Source of the DNA: Symsagittifera roscoffensis
Taxonomy: Eukaryota; Xenacoelomorpha; Acoela; Convolutidae
DNA: 64,000 nt
Assembly (NCBI RefSeq): GCF_963678635.1
Contig: NC_087063.1
Span: 71,757,617-71,821,616 of the forward strand
Reading direction: 5' to 3'
The position numbers and the translations under genes are program-made. The notes below the pieces were generated by a model that saw only the letters and a list, made by a program, of their open reading frames with translations, made no database searches and was not told the DNA's origin. This document shows, piece after piece, positions 33,516 to 45,742 of the stretch (the stretch's first letter is position 1; every line of letters starts with the position of its first letter).

Positions 33516-34617
33516 CTTTTTAAACGCTATTTAAAATGACCTCATTTGTTATAAGCAACCATATTAATCAAATCATCAAGTAATGGCTCATAATTATAAT
33601 CAAAATAAAAAAGTGCCGTCATTTAGTACCTAATAACAAAGGAAAAAACTTACAGAGCGTCGAAGCCCCCTGAAAAGAAGACCTTACCTTACGTCGATGA
33701 CATATTATTTCTAAAATGGTTTGTGAAAACATGGATTAACCAATAAAAACAAGTGAACTTTTTCTAGATAGTGCTAAAGCTTTCAATTCCATTTCTCATG
33801 AAATTTTCTTAAAAGTTTGAATTAAAATAAACTTGACCGCTAGGTTGATAAAACACAATTATTTTTAGAGAAAAAATATTTGCAGCAAAGGGACAAGTGG
33901 ATGGATACCTTTGAGTGTTAGCTGACCAAAATTAGCTGCCTTACTTTTTCAGCTTAAGTTAAGCAAATTGGCTGTTGCTAATAGGTCGTTACACTGCGTG
34001 CGACATATGATACAATTAGAAACAAATAGTTTTTTTTTTCAGATCGTTAGTATGGTGGTCATGTACGAGATCTTCTTCTCAAGTCTTAAAATTCACAGCC
34101 GAACTATCCAATAACTATTATAGCCGGACTAGAATGCTTAATGTGGCAAAAAATATTAGGAAAAAGACTTTGATAGGCGGTGTGTTTCTAACAGAGTATA
34201 TGTGAAAATAAAAAAACGATTGAAAAAAATTTTTTTCCATGGAAAAAGAAATCTGTAGCAACGAGTATTTTTAAGAAATGGAACAATTTCAACCTAATAC
34301 TTAGAGAAGGAAAGTCTAAACAACAAGTTTTTCACAAATTATAATTGTATGTTTACATGCTGGTATAGTTGTTGCTTTTTAATCTAGCATGATAATTTGC
34401 TTTTGAAGCACCATGTATGTTTTTCCTAGTGTTTTTTGTAAGTTTTCATCTCTGTGAAAAAACTAAACATCGACTATGCAAAAATGGTTTCTGGCATGCT
34501 TCTTTAGTTTTTTTCAAAGCTCTGGATAAAACGGCAATTTTTTATAAGTGAAATTTCATTCAATATTATCAAGAAACGTTTATCATCCAGTTTAGGGTCA
34601 TCTTTCAAAAAAAAATC

Positions 34618-34829
34618 GGCTTTTTTTCTTTCTCTCCCCACCTCACACGAACATGAATTTTATGATGTAACGAGTGGTTTTACAAATTTATTTATCAATA
34701 TTTTGTTAACCAAATTTGTTTGTCATAACCTAATTAGTCTGTAAGTCAACTTTCATAACACTCGAACAATATGAAGAAAATTTTTAGTTGTAATATTTTG
34801 CAGGTGGGGGAGAGGGAAGAAAAAGAGCC
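34618..34829. mobile_element. Diverged family A MITE, reverse orientation
   Basis: Ends GGCTTTTTTTCTTTC and GAAGAAAAAGAGCC, with CCCCACCTCACACGAACAT, TGATGTAACGAG and GCAGGTGGGG in the reverse order of the copies at 33067 and 37592. Flanks do not show a duplication. Confidence 0.75.
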
Positions 34830-37591
34830 TGAACATTGATTGCTGACTAAAATTAAACCCTAAAAACGAAGGCTGTAAAATCACAGTGCAATGCACTGTG
34901 CGATGTTTTACATTCCTCATAACCGAATATATTTATGACACAGATCTGGCGTGTGTGCCTAGAGTTTTTTAAATACTATAGATTATTTCAGCTGCCAAAC
35001 AAGCCACTCAAAAAACTACTGCAAACTATTTGAAAACTTTTCGGTTGACTTAGTTTGAACTATAACTTTTTATCATCTTTTTTCTTCATCTCAATTAATT
35101 GCAGTTCAAAAGCCTAAAATCAGTGTTGAAAGGTATCTTCAGAAAAAATTGTCAAAAAATTGTTCAAAGTTTGTGCAGTGCAGAATAATTGAAAAAAATG
35201 TGAAAAAGTCCGTTTGATTTGATTAAGTGCTGTCATAAATATTTTGTCCTGAGTAGAAGGAGAAAGCAAAATAGCTCCTTTTAAAAGTAAGATTTAAAAG
35301 GAAGCATTGCCGTATTTGATTCTTTTTCAGTCGAGTAACTGCGTTTCATTTTTGTTTCATAAACTTCGACAATTTTTTTTTCAAAGTTTTTTTTTTCGTA
35401 AAAAACTGTGCTGAACTGTTTTTAATTACTTACTATAATACTTGCTTTTACTGCACAAGCTTAAGTTTGTTTTTCAAACTTTTCTTATTTAAACTGTGTG
35501 GCATGCTAATTTTCAAAGCCAAAATAATTAAAAAACAGAAAAAATCAAATACAAAAATTATTATTTGTGTTGAATAAATATTTTATTTATGAATAAATAT
35601 TTTATATTTTATATAGTCAATTTTAGAAGCCAACTTACAAAAAAAAGCACAAAGTGAGATGAAGCCAGAGTTTTTTTTGGGTTATCGGCATACAGAAACA
35701 TCAAACAAGGGAATATAGTAATTTTGATGTGAGATTGATGTTGCGCAAAAAATTTTTTACCAATCTCAAGATATGCAAAAAATCTTGAACAGGATCACCA
35801 AATGAACAACAAATGATGTGTCATTTGTGCATCCAAACCTGGTTCTACAAAATTACCGTTAAAGGTGTGTCTTGCGAATGTATCAGGTATAAAAAGATCA
35901 ACAAAAACACACTATATAAAAGTTTCGTGAGTTTGTTTTTATCTTCTCAGTAAGTGTTCATTACTTTTGGTCTACAAAATGGCAATAATCATCAAGCGGC
36001 AGTTTTTTTTTCATTTTCGACAAGACGCAAAATTTTATTAACTCCTACAGTGTATATTGAATAGTAAAGTTTGTGGGTCCACCTTGAAAAGGGTTTAACA
36101 GTTTTTAAAGACAGCAAGCAGCGGTTTGGAGGTATGCTCATTTTCCATACCTGATACAAAAATATCAGTAGGAAGTAGTTAGAATTCAAAAAATCTTCTA
36201 TGTACAAACCATCTCCTTCTCGTTTCTAACAAAGCGTCTTTTTTGTATGAGCGTCTAAAAAATAAATATTTTTTTGTACAAGGACTTGGAAATAATTATG
36301 ATTGAAGTGTTAATAATTATATTAATTGTCATTATAATCTTCCAAAGTGCCGACATTATTGGTAATCAACATACAAGAGAAAAAGTATACAGAATGTTGT
36401 AGCACCCGAAAGAGTGCAAGGCTTCCACGACACACACCGACAAAAGAATCATTGGCTTTGATACCATGGGAAAGCCCTGGCAAGATACCAGACGTCAACC
36501 ATTCAATTTTGAGATGTTTTTTTTCCGTAATTATGCCCAAAGTTGACTGTTTTTTGAAAAACGTTGATTTCTTTACTCTTATCTTTGACACCCGCTACTT
36601 AAAGTACGCTTAAAATATATTAACACGCTCTTAGTCAAAATAAATTTTCACACTCTTATTTGTATTCTTTTTCAAAGGGTTTAACCGTTTTTAAAGACAG
36701 CAAGCAGCGGTTTGGAGCAAAGCTCATTTTCCATAACTGATACAAAAATATCAATCGAAAGTAGTTAGAATTCAAAAAAACTTCTACATAAAAACCATCT
36801 CCTTCATTTTTGTAACAAAGCGTTACCCTTCATATGAGCGCCTTAAATGAAAACATATGAACGCCTTAAGAGAAAGGCCTGGCAAGACGTCAAAAGTCAG
36901 TCATTCAACTTCGAAAATTTTTTGCAATTGACTGTTTTTTGAAAAATGTAGAATTTTGTTTTGAACTTTGACACCCGCTACTCAAAATAGGCTTTAAGTA
37001 AATTAACACGCTCTTAGTCAAAATTGTTTTTCACACTCTTGTTTGTAAACTAATTCAATTGCGTTCGGGCTGAAGCAGAAAAAAAAATCCCTTAACGCGC
37101 AAAATAATTGGGAAAAGTTGACATAGGAAACGCGCAACCCTGTGTTTGAACAATTGCTTTAAAAAATTGGTAGTTAAATTGATTATTTGTGTTTTTAAGT
37201 TTTTAAGGTAACATTTGATTTTTAGTTGTCAACCAGTTCATAAGCATATTCCAAAAAGGTTGTCTACCAGTTCATAAGCAGATTCCAAAAGTCAATCGGT
37301 GAAAAAAAATGAATGGCTGTAAAATCAGAGTAAAAAGCGCCAGCAAGAGATACGTTTGCTTTATTAACAAATACACAATCTTTTGTACAAGATCGGATTC
37401 AATCGCCTGAAATAATTTTAAAGAAACTCTTTATGCTAACAAGAGAATCAGCAGCAAAAAAACTGCAATGGACTTAATAAAAGCTTGACTTTCGGTTCAT
37501 CAGTTTATTTCATCTCTAAAAAACATTTAAAAATTTTGGAAAAAGAAACTCATTAAATAATTGATCTAGAAAAATCTTTGATTAAAACCAT
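34830..37591. other. Intronic AT-rich segment with a direct duplication
   Basis: A segment at about 36085-36235 (GGGTTTAACAGTTTTTAAAG, GCAAGCAGCGGTTTGGAG) recurs at about 36676-36815. A second shared phrase, ACACCCGCTACTTAAAGTAC, with ATTAACACGCTCTTAGTCAA, occurs at about 36590-36650 and 36968-37025. No gene recognised. Confidence 0.55.
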
Positions 37592-37806
37592 GGCTCTTTT
37601 TCCTCCCCCCCCCCCCCCCCACCTGCAAATTTTTTAATTTAATTTTGTTGACCACATTGTCCGATTGCTATGAAAATTTACATACAGACTAATAAGGCCA
37701 CGACAAACATATTTGGTCTTCATACTCACTCTCGTAAAACCATTCATTACACTACTATATTGAAGGTCGTGTGAGGTGGGGGGGGGGGGGGGGAGGAAAA
37801 AGAGCT
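37592..37806. mobile_element. Family A MITE with perfect target duplication
   Basis: 215 bp, ends GGCTCTTTTTCC and GGAAAAAGAGCT, flanked by AAAACCAT on both sides (37584-37591 and 37807-37814). Long C- and G-runs lie just inside the ends. Confidence 0.93.
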
Positions 37807-38030
37807 AAAACCATAACTTCAATTTTCTGAAGCACTAAAAAAATTGAAATATTCAAAAGACCTTGTTTGACAGGTTTCAAAGCTCTGGTTATTTTTTTAC
37901 CCATGACGACACTGTGAAGAAGGAAATACCAAAAACGTAATTTTGACTGCAAAGTTTCAAAGAAAATTGCCCCTTACTTAAATCTATTTCAGTCGATTGG
38001 TTGCAAAAAAAAATTTCAAATTTCGAAGTT

Positions 38031-38516
38031 TGAATGTTCCGACTGCTTTTTGAGGTCTATGGAGCAGTAACAACATGGAAAAATTAAGTATAATAAAATT
38101 AAAAGGAAGTTTTTTTTTCTTTAAATTGAGATTTTTCTGAGAATATCATCCCACCACACGCCATATAAAAAACAAAGTGATAATTTTTGCTGGTAGTAAC
38201 AAATCAATTGTAGCAAATAATCTTCCTTCAATCAATTTGGAACGATTTCTAAGTCGAATAAAATCTCCGCTGACGCGTTAATAACGCAAATTATATCGCG
38301 CGTTAATTGTCGCAAATGGGCCAAAATGAAAATCATTAAACCCCTGTTACTTTACAAAAAAAATCACATGCGAAGTATTTTTTCAAATTCAAGCTCAAGA
38401 CAACAACAATACCTTTCGAATGATATAAAGAAATTAAAAAGTCGAAGTTTGTCTGACGAAAAAAACACACCCCGAGCACAAATATTCCGTTACCTTCTCT
38501 AGGAAAGTCGGAACAA
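38031..38516 (-). repeat. Interspersed repeat family C, reverse copy
   Basis: Begins TGAATGTTCCGACTGC and ends AGGAAAGTCGGAACAAT, colinear with family C read on the minus strand. The hairpin tail is missing. Confidence 0.75.
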
Positions 38517-39214
38517 TATGAGTTGTAACAAGGGATCTTTTTTGCCTAATTTCACACTGTAATATGATCAAATATAATTTCCAAATTATTTGTTAAAAGT
38601 GAGTTTTTATTCAGAGATGTGGTGCTAACTGCTTGCGTCTCGCTTCCTCATTCGGAAAAATTTTGCCCGATATTCTTTTTTACAGGGAAATTGTTTAGTT
38701 TTTAATTCCACCATTTTGAATCACTTTAAGGAAAAAAACGCAATTCAGCAGCTTTTTTTGAAAAAGGTATGATTGTCAATTGTGTTTTATTTGCAAAAGT
38801 TTTCTTCCAGGATATATTGGCTTCAAAGGCGCGCCTAGAGTAAATTCGCTGAATGGATATGGCAAAATGCCGCCAACTACCCAAGTTCTGTACGAGTGGG
38901 GGAAATTAGACGGAAATTAGCAAACGTTTTTGAATTAAATTGAGAACTCGTCTATTAAGTTGAAAATAATTTAAATTGTTTTATCGCACACCACCAATTG
39001 CAGGAAAACCAAAAATTTTGAACCATTTTATTAGTTCAAAAATAGAGTCAACATAAATGCTGCAAGCTACACAAAATTGCCAAAACAGGTTCGAGTGGAT
39101 TTGAGTCTAGTCTTTGCCTGATTGCAATTCTATTTTAGCATTGATTTCGTAATGGAAAGACAGTAATGGAAAGACAGTGTTAATCACAGTAATTGAAACA
39201 AGACTGCTTTTATG

Positions 39215-39560
39215 GCGCACAGACAATTCGGCCAAAGACAGTTCAGTCAATTTGAAATGCAGGCAATTCAGCCAAAAACGTACAGACAGTTCAGCCTCAC
39301 ACGAATCAGCCAGTTTTGCTAGATTCGAAAAAAAAGAATCGAAAATGGAGTTATTTCTCGCATTAAAGTCGCCGGTGCGCGCACTAAGCGCGCGTCGCCG
39401 CTTTGCGGCGATAAACGGCTCTAAATTTTGTTTAGAGTCCTACCCTCTGTTGGCAAGCTCGCAACACATTTGCGCGACTGCGGTGGTCACTATCATTGGC
39501 TGAACAGTCTCAGGCTGAACTGCCTGCATGTTTTGGCTGAACTTTCTGATTTTCAAATTT
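39215..39560. mobile_element. Inverted-repeat element with GGCTGAACTGTCTG motifs
   Basis: The left side carries AATTCAGCC and CAGACAGTTCAGCC phrases; the right side carries their reverse complements (GGCTGAACAGTCTCAGGCTG, GGCTGAACTGCCTG). The centre has a GC-rich hairpin TCGCCGCTTTGCGGCGA. The open frames here are by-products. Family not identified. Confidence 0.6.
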
Positions 39561-39620
39561 CTGAAATGACTTTGGCCGAGCTCCGTGGACGCGGTTCGTA
39601 TATTAGGGCAAAGACCTGAA

Positions 39621-39999
39621 TGTTCCGACTGTCCCTCAATTCATATCGAATAGCTTTTGCGAAATAAAACTGTTGAAAACCTATAAACTTTGGACGATAT
39701 CAAAGTTTGAAATGTTGAGTCGGACGAAATTAATAACGACAGATCCGATTAGTTAGCCTCTATTCAATTTGGAACGATTTCGGTGTGCGGGATAAATCGC
39801 CACGCTTTAAATAATTCGCGTTACGCTTTCAGCAATTTGAGTAATTTCTTCAAAGCGCTTAATATTTAGTCCATAACACAGCCAGTTTGGCAATTTTCAA
39901 AATTGTGGTCGAAAACTAATATTTCGATCGACAAAAATTTACTGCATAAAAAAAACCACACCGAGCATAAATATTCCGTTTTCTTCGAAAGTCGGAATA
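39621..39999 (-). repeat. Short C-type inverted-repeat element (C2)
   Basis: Bounded by TGTTCCGACT and AGTCGGAATA. The interior shares GAACGATTT and CCACACCGAGCATAAATATT with other members. Confidence 0.7.
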
Positions 40000-40007
40000 A
40001 TTACATA

Positions 40008-40534
40008 ATTGATCCGATTTTCGTTACAAAAGTAACGGAATACTTGTGCTCGGGGTGGGTTTTTTTTCTGCAGACAAATTTCGACTTTTTACCTAACCAT
40101 TTTTGACGGAATTTTTGATATCATTCAACAAGTCTTGTTCTTTTGAGCTTAAATTTGAAAATATATGCCACTCGTGGTCATTTTTTGTAAAATTATGGGG
40201 GTTTAAACATTGCCGTCTTGGCCATTTTGGCCAATTAGGGACAATTAACGCGCGATATATTTCGCGCTATTAAGCGGAGATTTAATCCGTCTTACAAATC
40301 GATCCAAATTGGTTGAGCGAATCTTATTTGCCATAATTTATTAACTACTAGTGGCTCAATTTTATCACTTCGAACTTTATATGGCGTGTGGGGGGATAAT
40401 TTTTACAAAAAGTCTCAAATTAAAAAAAAATTATTTTTTTTATTACATTTGATTTTTCATGTTATTACTGCTCCATAGGCTCCTTAAAAGGCAGTCAGAA
40501 CATTCAAGTCTTCGCCCTGATACGAGCAGTCTTG
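40008..40534 (+). repeat. Interspersed repeat family C, full length
   Basis: Starts ATTGATCCGATTTTCGTTAC and ends TTCGCCCTGATACGAGCAG then TCTTG; contains AACGCGCGATATATTTCGCG and GGCGTGTGGGGGGAT. Confidence 0.75.
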
Positions 40535-40608
40535 TTTCTTTTTTGATAGCTTTTCTACGTGTTGATATGGCTAGATGCATGATGTTGCGGTTTAAGTACG
40601 AAAAACAA

Positions 40609-40827
40609 GGCTCTTTTCCAGTTTCCAATCCATTGTAAAATTTCAAAATAAAGCTGTTCAAAAATTGTTAAAACGGCATTTTGCATAAAAATAGGTTGAG
40701 AAAATTTGTTCACCTGTTCACGCTGACACGTTTTAAAGCATTTTATAACATGAAAAGTCATTTTAAATAAGTTTTCCTATATTTAATTTCCGAAAAATTT
40801 AAAGGAGGGCGGGACTGAAAAAGAACC
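40609..40827. mobile_element. Family B MITE with perfect target duplication
   Basis: 219 bp, ends GGCTCTTTTCCAGTTTCC and GGACTGAAAAAGAACC, flanked by AAAAACAA on both sides (40601-40608 and 40828-40835). Confidence 0.9.
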
Positions 40828-41717
40828 AAAAACAATCCTGCTCAAAATAGATTGTTTTATTACAGTGCAAAAATTCATTAAATTATATCATTAAATTCAT
40901 TAAAAAATTTTCAAAATTGGAAATCAAATGCGGAGAAAAATGGAAAAGCGCTGCCTTGTTTAACATTGATGACAAAGAGGAGAACTTTGCCAATTAGAGT
41001 TTAACTTATGTTTAAGATTTTAGCATGTAAGTTTTTGAGAAACACATCAACTCTTCGATTGAAGTTCAGTGAACCTTGGTGCATCACAAAATTTAACATT
41101 AAGATGTACGGTTTCGGGTCACATTGCTTTTACATAGCTTTTAAAATCCACGGGTTATTCCTTAAAATTGTATATTATGTCGACTCGATGACAGGTAGCG
41201 AGGAGAGGATGCCGCCATGTCCAGGTAAATGGTCACGACTTCCGCCCCAGTTTTGTGTTTCTATATTATAAGGTATCTGCACGCAAACAGCCTAGTACTA
41301 ACCACAAAAGTGGGCATTGCAAAAGTACATACCTAAAGGCCTCGTAATGGGCAGATTTGAAGGAGAGGCGTGGCAAAGGCGAGGGCAATTGCTTATTGGT
41401 TTCCAAAGCATCTTGTAGTTAGAAAAACTTTAGTGCATTAAAAATTGAAAACTTGTCAAAAAATTTTTATGCAGGTACCATTTGTCACGTCTCAAAAACA
41501 AAGCTACAAGTTTCCAAAGATGAAAATTTCGACTGTATCCACGTATCCCAATTTTTGAATTTCAGTTAGTCAAATAAAACCAAATTTTTTTTCCGTTTTT
41601 GAGTTTCAAAAAGTAATTAAGCACTTTTTCTTATCCCCTCTTTATTTGGAAGTTTCAGTTAGAAAATTGGAAATATTCCATGGCGTAACCAAATTTTGAT
41701 GGCGACCAAATCAACCC

Positions 41718-42663
41718 GCACTCAGTAAAAAGAGAAAATAAAAGATTATAATGGATTTTTATTGTCAGTCTCCATAAATTTCGAAAAGAATTGATTATAA
41801 TCGATTAAGAATGAATTATAATGTTAATATTTTTCGAAACAATAAAAATCATTATTATCGATAATAATCGATTATTTTTTGAAAGTTTTTTTCTCTGGTT
41901 TTTCTGAATTATAATTCATTTTATTGTCATCGCTTCATTTCGTTTTACTTTTGCTTTATTTTTTTGCTTGGTTATTCAACAAACATCACTGCTTCGTTTT
42001 GTTTTTTTTTTACATATTTTTTTTTGTGGATTTAGGGGGAAAGGGTGTGGTCAGCGGGGGTGGGGGACGCCTGCATCTTCAGGGATTCGACCCTGCCGAC
42101 CTAACGAGGGTCCCCCTTTACCATAATTTTTCCAAGAAGTGCCTAAAAATGCCTTTTTTGGCCTGTTTTTTCAACATTTTGCCAGTGTCGCAGAGAAACT
42201 GACCAGACCAGGGTCTTTTTAATGCCTTAGGAGATTTTGGAATCTACTTAGTCAATCTAAAAAAGGTTGACAAAATTTTCGAAATTTTTTTGAAACCCAT
42301 CCACCCTCGATAAAATCCTAGATCCGCCCCTGCTTAATGCTTAAACTTAAATAGAATTTAAGTTTTATTGTATTTTCATGCTGAAAAGCTCAAATTTATT
42401 CCATTATGATTGATTTTTTGTAACATAATAGTTTGATAGAAAAAGGGATCAATATCTATTATAATAGACTTTAAGAGACTTCTGGAAAAATTATAATCAA
42501 TTATTGTTTATAAATTATTAGAATTCCACCAAAAATGTTATCATTCTAATGGATTATAAATCGTTTAAACGTATTAAATTGGCACTTAAAATTCATTATA
42601 ATTCTGCTGAAAGGACTATTATAATTTAAATATAATCAATTATTTGCTCTTTTCAATGAGTGC
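41718..42663. mobile_element. AT-rich inverted-repeat element E with nested family D
   Basis: Ends GCACTCAGTAAAAAGAGAAA and CTCTTTTCAATGAGTGC are inverted repeats. The interior is dominated by palindromic ATTATAATCGATTATAAT-like motifs on both strands. A family D MITE is inserted at about 42026-42332. Confidence 0.65.
42026..42332. mobile_element. Family D hAT-like MITE nested in element E
   Basis: Right end AAAATCCTAGATCCGCCCCTG is perfect family D; the left end GTGGATTTAGGGGG is eroded. Internal phrases GATTCGACCCTGCCGACC, AAGTGCCTAAAAATGCC and AACATTTTGCCAG match other copies. Confidence 0.75.
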
Positions 42664-42706
42664 AGGAGCTAATCTGACAACGTTTGTTCATAAAACAGTA
42701 GAAAAA

Positions 42707-43237
42707 ACTGTTCGTATCAGGGCGAAACCCTGAAGATTTCGACTACCTTTTAAGGTTTATGGAGTAGTAATAACATAAAAAATTGAACTTAAGAAGAACA
42801 ATTTTAAGAACTAACAATTTTATTTTGAAATGTGAAAGTTTTTAATGAAAATCAAACCCCCACACGCCATATACAGTACAAAAATATAGATTTTGCTCTT
42901 TGTAACAAATCAATTATGGCAAATAAGCTTCTTTCAACCGATTTGGAACGATTTCTAAGACGGATTAAATCTCCGCTTACGCGTCATTAGCGCGAAATAT
43001 ATCGCGCTTTATTTGTCTCAAATTGGCCAAAATGGCAATCTTTAAGCCCCCATAACTTAACGAAAAATAACCACAGGTGAATTTTTTTTTTCAAATTCAA
43101 GCTCAACACAACAATATTTTTTGAATGTTATAAGAAATTCCCTCAAAATAGCTAGTTAAGAAGTCGAAATTTGTCTGAAGAAAAAAAAACCACCCGAACC
43201 CCAATAGTCTGTTACTTTCTTATCAAAAGTCGGAACA
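42707..43237 (-). repeat. Interspersed repeat family C, reverse copy
   Basis: Begins ACTGTTCGTATCAGGGCGAA (tail hairpin first) and ends AAAAGTCGGAACAAA. Confidence 0.75.
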
Positions 43238-43239
43238 AA

Positions 43240-43665
43240 AATAGAAATAATTTTTTTTAATTTGGTTTTTTTTTTGTAAAAACCTTCCTCTACCAGCCAT
43301 ATTAAGTAGAAAGTGATAGATTTTGCTCTTATTAACAAATGAATTCTTTCATATAAGCTTCTTTGAACCATTTTGGAACGATTTCTAAGACGGATTAAAT
43401 ATCCGGTTACGCGTTAAAAGTGCAAAATGTATCGCAATTTATTAGTCCCAAATTGGCCAAATTAGCAATCGTTAAACCGCCATCACTTCAAATTATCACT
43501 TGAAAATATCTTTTCAAATTTAAGCTCAGGACAACAATACTTTTTGGTTGATATAATAAAAATCCCGTCAAAAAAGCTAGTTAAAAAGTCAAGTTTTGTT
43601 GTCCAAAGAAAAAAACCACCCCGAGCACAAATATTGCGTTACTTTTGTTACGAAAGCCGGAACAA
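43240..43665 (-). repeat. Interspersed repeat family C, tail-less reverse copy
   Basis: Follows the previous copy directly in the same orientation and ends TTACGAAAGCCGGAACAAT; it lacks the hairpin tail. Confidence 0.65.
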
Positions 43666-43804
43666 TTAAAGAGTAAATCATTCACTTGATTAAAATTAAT
43701 ATTGTTCGGCATCGCTGCTGCTTCAACTTGCTATTTAATTTTAGGTGGGTGATTTTTCACATTGGCCTTATACTCTTTCAATATAAACCCTGGAAGTAAA
43801 TATT

Positions 43805-44225
43805 CTTTGTTCCGATTTTCGTTACGAAAGTAACGGAACATTTAGGCTCGGGTTGGTTTTTTTTCTTCAGACAAATTTCGACTTTTTGACTTCAGACGAA
43901 ATTTTTTATATCATTCGAAAAGTATTGTTGTCCTGAGCTTAAATTTGAAAAGTTAGATTTGTTATCTAGCCATTTTTGACGGTTTCTTATAATATTTTTT
44001 GGAATCTATTTTTGTTCTGAGCTTAAATTTAAAAAAATGTTTCACTGGGGGTATAATTTTTTATGAGGGTGTAAAACATGCCATTTTTGTCAATTTGGGG
44101 CCAATAACTCGAGATATATTTCGCGCTATTAACGCATTCCTTCTTCGGGTTGGTTAAAAGTATCGCGAGTCAAAAAGGCCAGTTAAAAAGTCAAGTTTTG
44201 TCTGAAGAAAAAAAAACCACCCCGC
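43805..44225 (+). repeat. Mosaic family C copy
   Basis: Starts TTTGTTCCGATTTTCGTTAC, repeats part of its first third near 43960, and runs into a reverse-oriented fragment (GAAGAAAAAAAAACCACCCC at 44200). Confidence 0.6.
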
Positions 44226-44242
44226 GTTGTTAAATTCTTCTT

Positions 44243-44613
44243 TTTTTTCTCATTCGGTGGAAAATGCCGTTTTTTCAATTTAGCAGGTACCAATTTGAAG
44301 TAAACAGAGTGAATCTTGACTCCGCTCTCATCGAGAAATTGAACATAACTTGTCCCAATTGGATACTTGTTTGTGAATTCATTGTTTGGTTTGAAATCAA
44401 TTGGCAAATACCTAGATGAAGGTGATTTATTGCGGTGATTGCGGCACATCCTGAACAATAATTAAATCATACCAATCTTATTGTTCCGTAAAATAGTATC
44501 CAATTGGGACAAATTAAGGTCAAGTTCTCGATGTGAGCGGAGTCAAGTTTCACTCTGTTTATTTCAAACCTGTTTCTGCTAAGTTGAAAAAATTTTTTTT
44601 CTACCGATTGAGA
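44243..44613. repeat. Large imperfect hairpin element F
   Basis: The left arm (about 44243-44366; TCAATTTAGCAGGTACCAAT, CTCATCGAGAAATTGAAC) is mirrored by the right arm (about 44496-44613; CAAGTTCTCGATGTGAGC, CTGCTAAGTTGAAAAAA). Arms are about 120 bp. A related single-arm copy lies near 62750-63010. Confidence 0.7.
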
Positions 44614-44679
44614 AAAATGACTTTTTTTTAAAAAAAAGATGTAAATGCTTATCAACTTAGTTTTCAACAACTCTGCAAT

Positions 44680-45252
44680 AACAATGTTGAAATAATTTTT
44701 TTGTTTTTAAAATTCTTAAATATTGTTTGAAAATTTAAAAATTGAAAAAAAAAAATTGTTTTGATCTAAAATCGTTTTGTGGTTTGTTCTCAGTGCTTTA
44801 ATGCTGAAAAACCTTCAGTTCCTCTCGTCACATCAAACACAAACAAAGCTACATTTAAAAAAAGGAAAACCTAAAAAAATGCGTTGTTTAAAAATCATCC
44901 ACCACGTTTTCAAAGTACAATTTGATATATTTAGCAGTTGTAAACATATCGTTAAGAACAACTATAATAATAGGAAAGCCGTTAAATTTGATGGATTTGT
45001 GAACTGGACTCAATCCTGCTTATGAGTTAGAAGCATGAAGCATATCGCCCGCTAATTAGCCCAAATTGGCCAAAAAAAGTATTTCTAAACACTCTAAAAT
45101 ATGTGAAAATTGACCATAGTTAGAGTAAATTTCAAATTCGAAACATCGGTAAACTTCAGATGATTTTGAAAAAAATCGTCAAAAATGGCTAATTGAAAGT
45201 CAATATTCGTCTCCGAAAACTGCAACAAAAATAGAACTAAGAAAACAAGGTT
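44680..45252. other. Intronic AT-rich segment, no gene
   Basis: No gene or sharp-edged repeat recognised. The part after about 45030 resembles a heavily diverged family C interior. Confidence 0.4.
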
Positions 45253-45742
45253 GCTCGTATCAGGGCAAAGCCCTGAAAATCAAGACTGCCTTTTAAGGTC
45301 TATGAAGCAGTTATAAAATAAAAAACTAATTAATAAAAAATGATAACAAAATTTAAAATAGTATTTTTTTAAAAAAAAAACCATCACCCCACATGCCATA
45401 TAAAGTACTATGTGATAGATTTTTCTCCTAGTAACAAATTAGTTTTGGCAAATAAGCTTTTTTCAACCAATTTGGAACGATTTCTAAGACGGATTAAATC
45501 TCCACGTACGCGTTAATAATGCGAAAGATATCGCGCGCTTATTGTCCCAAATGGGCCAAAAAGGCAGTTTTGAAACCCCTGTAATTGTCCAAAAAATGTT
45601 CACAGGAAAAATATTTTTTCAATGTAAGCTCAAGACAACAATACTTTTTGAATGATATAAAAAATATCCGTCAAAAGTTGCTAGTTAAAAAGTCTGAAGA
45701 AAAAAAATAACCTGAGCACAAATACTCCGTTACTTTCAATTA
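45253..45742 (-). repeat. Interspersed repeat family C, reverse copy
   Basis: Begins TTGCTCGTATCAGGGCAAAG with the tail hairpin and ends ATACTCCGTTACTTTC, missing the last terminal motif. Confidence 0.7.

Noticed and set aside
39177-39619. Open frames of 63 and 108 codons
   Set aside because: Products of the GGCTGAACTGTCTG inverted-repeat element.
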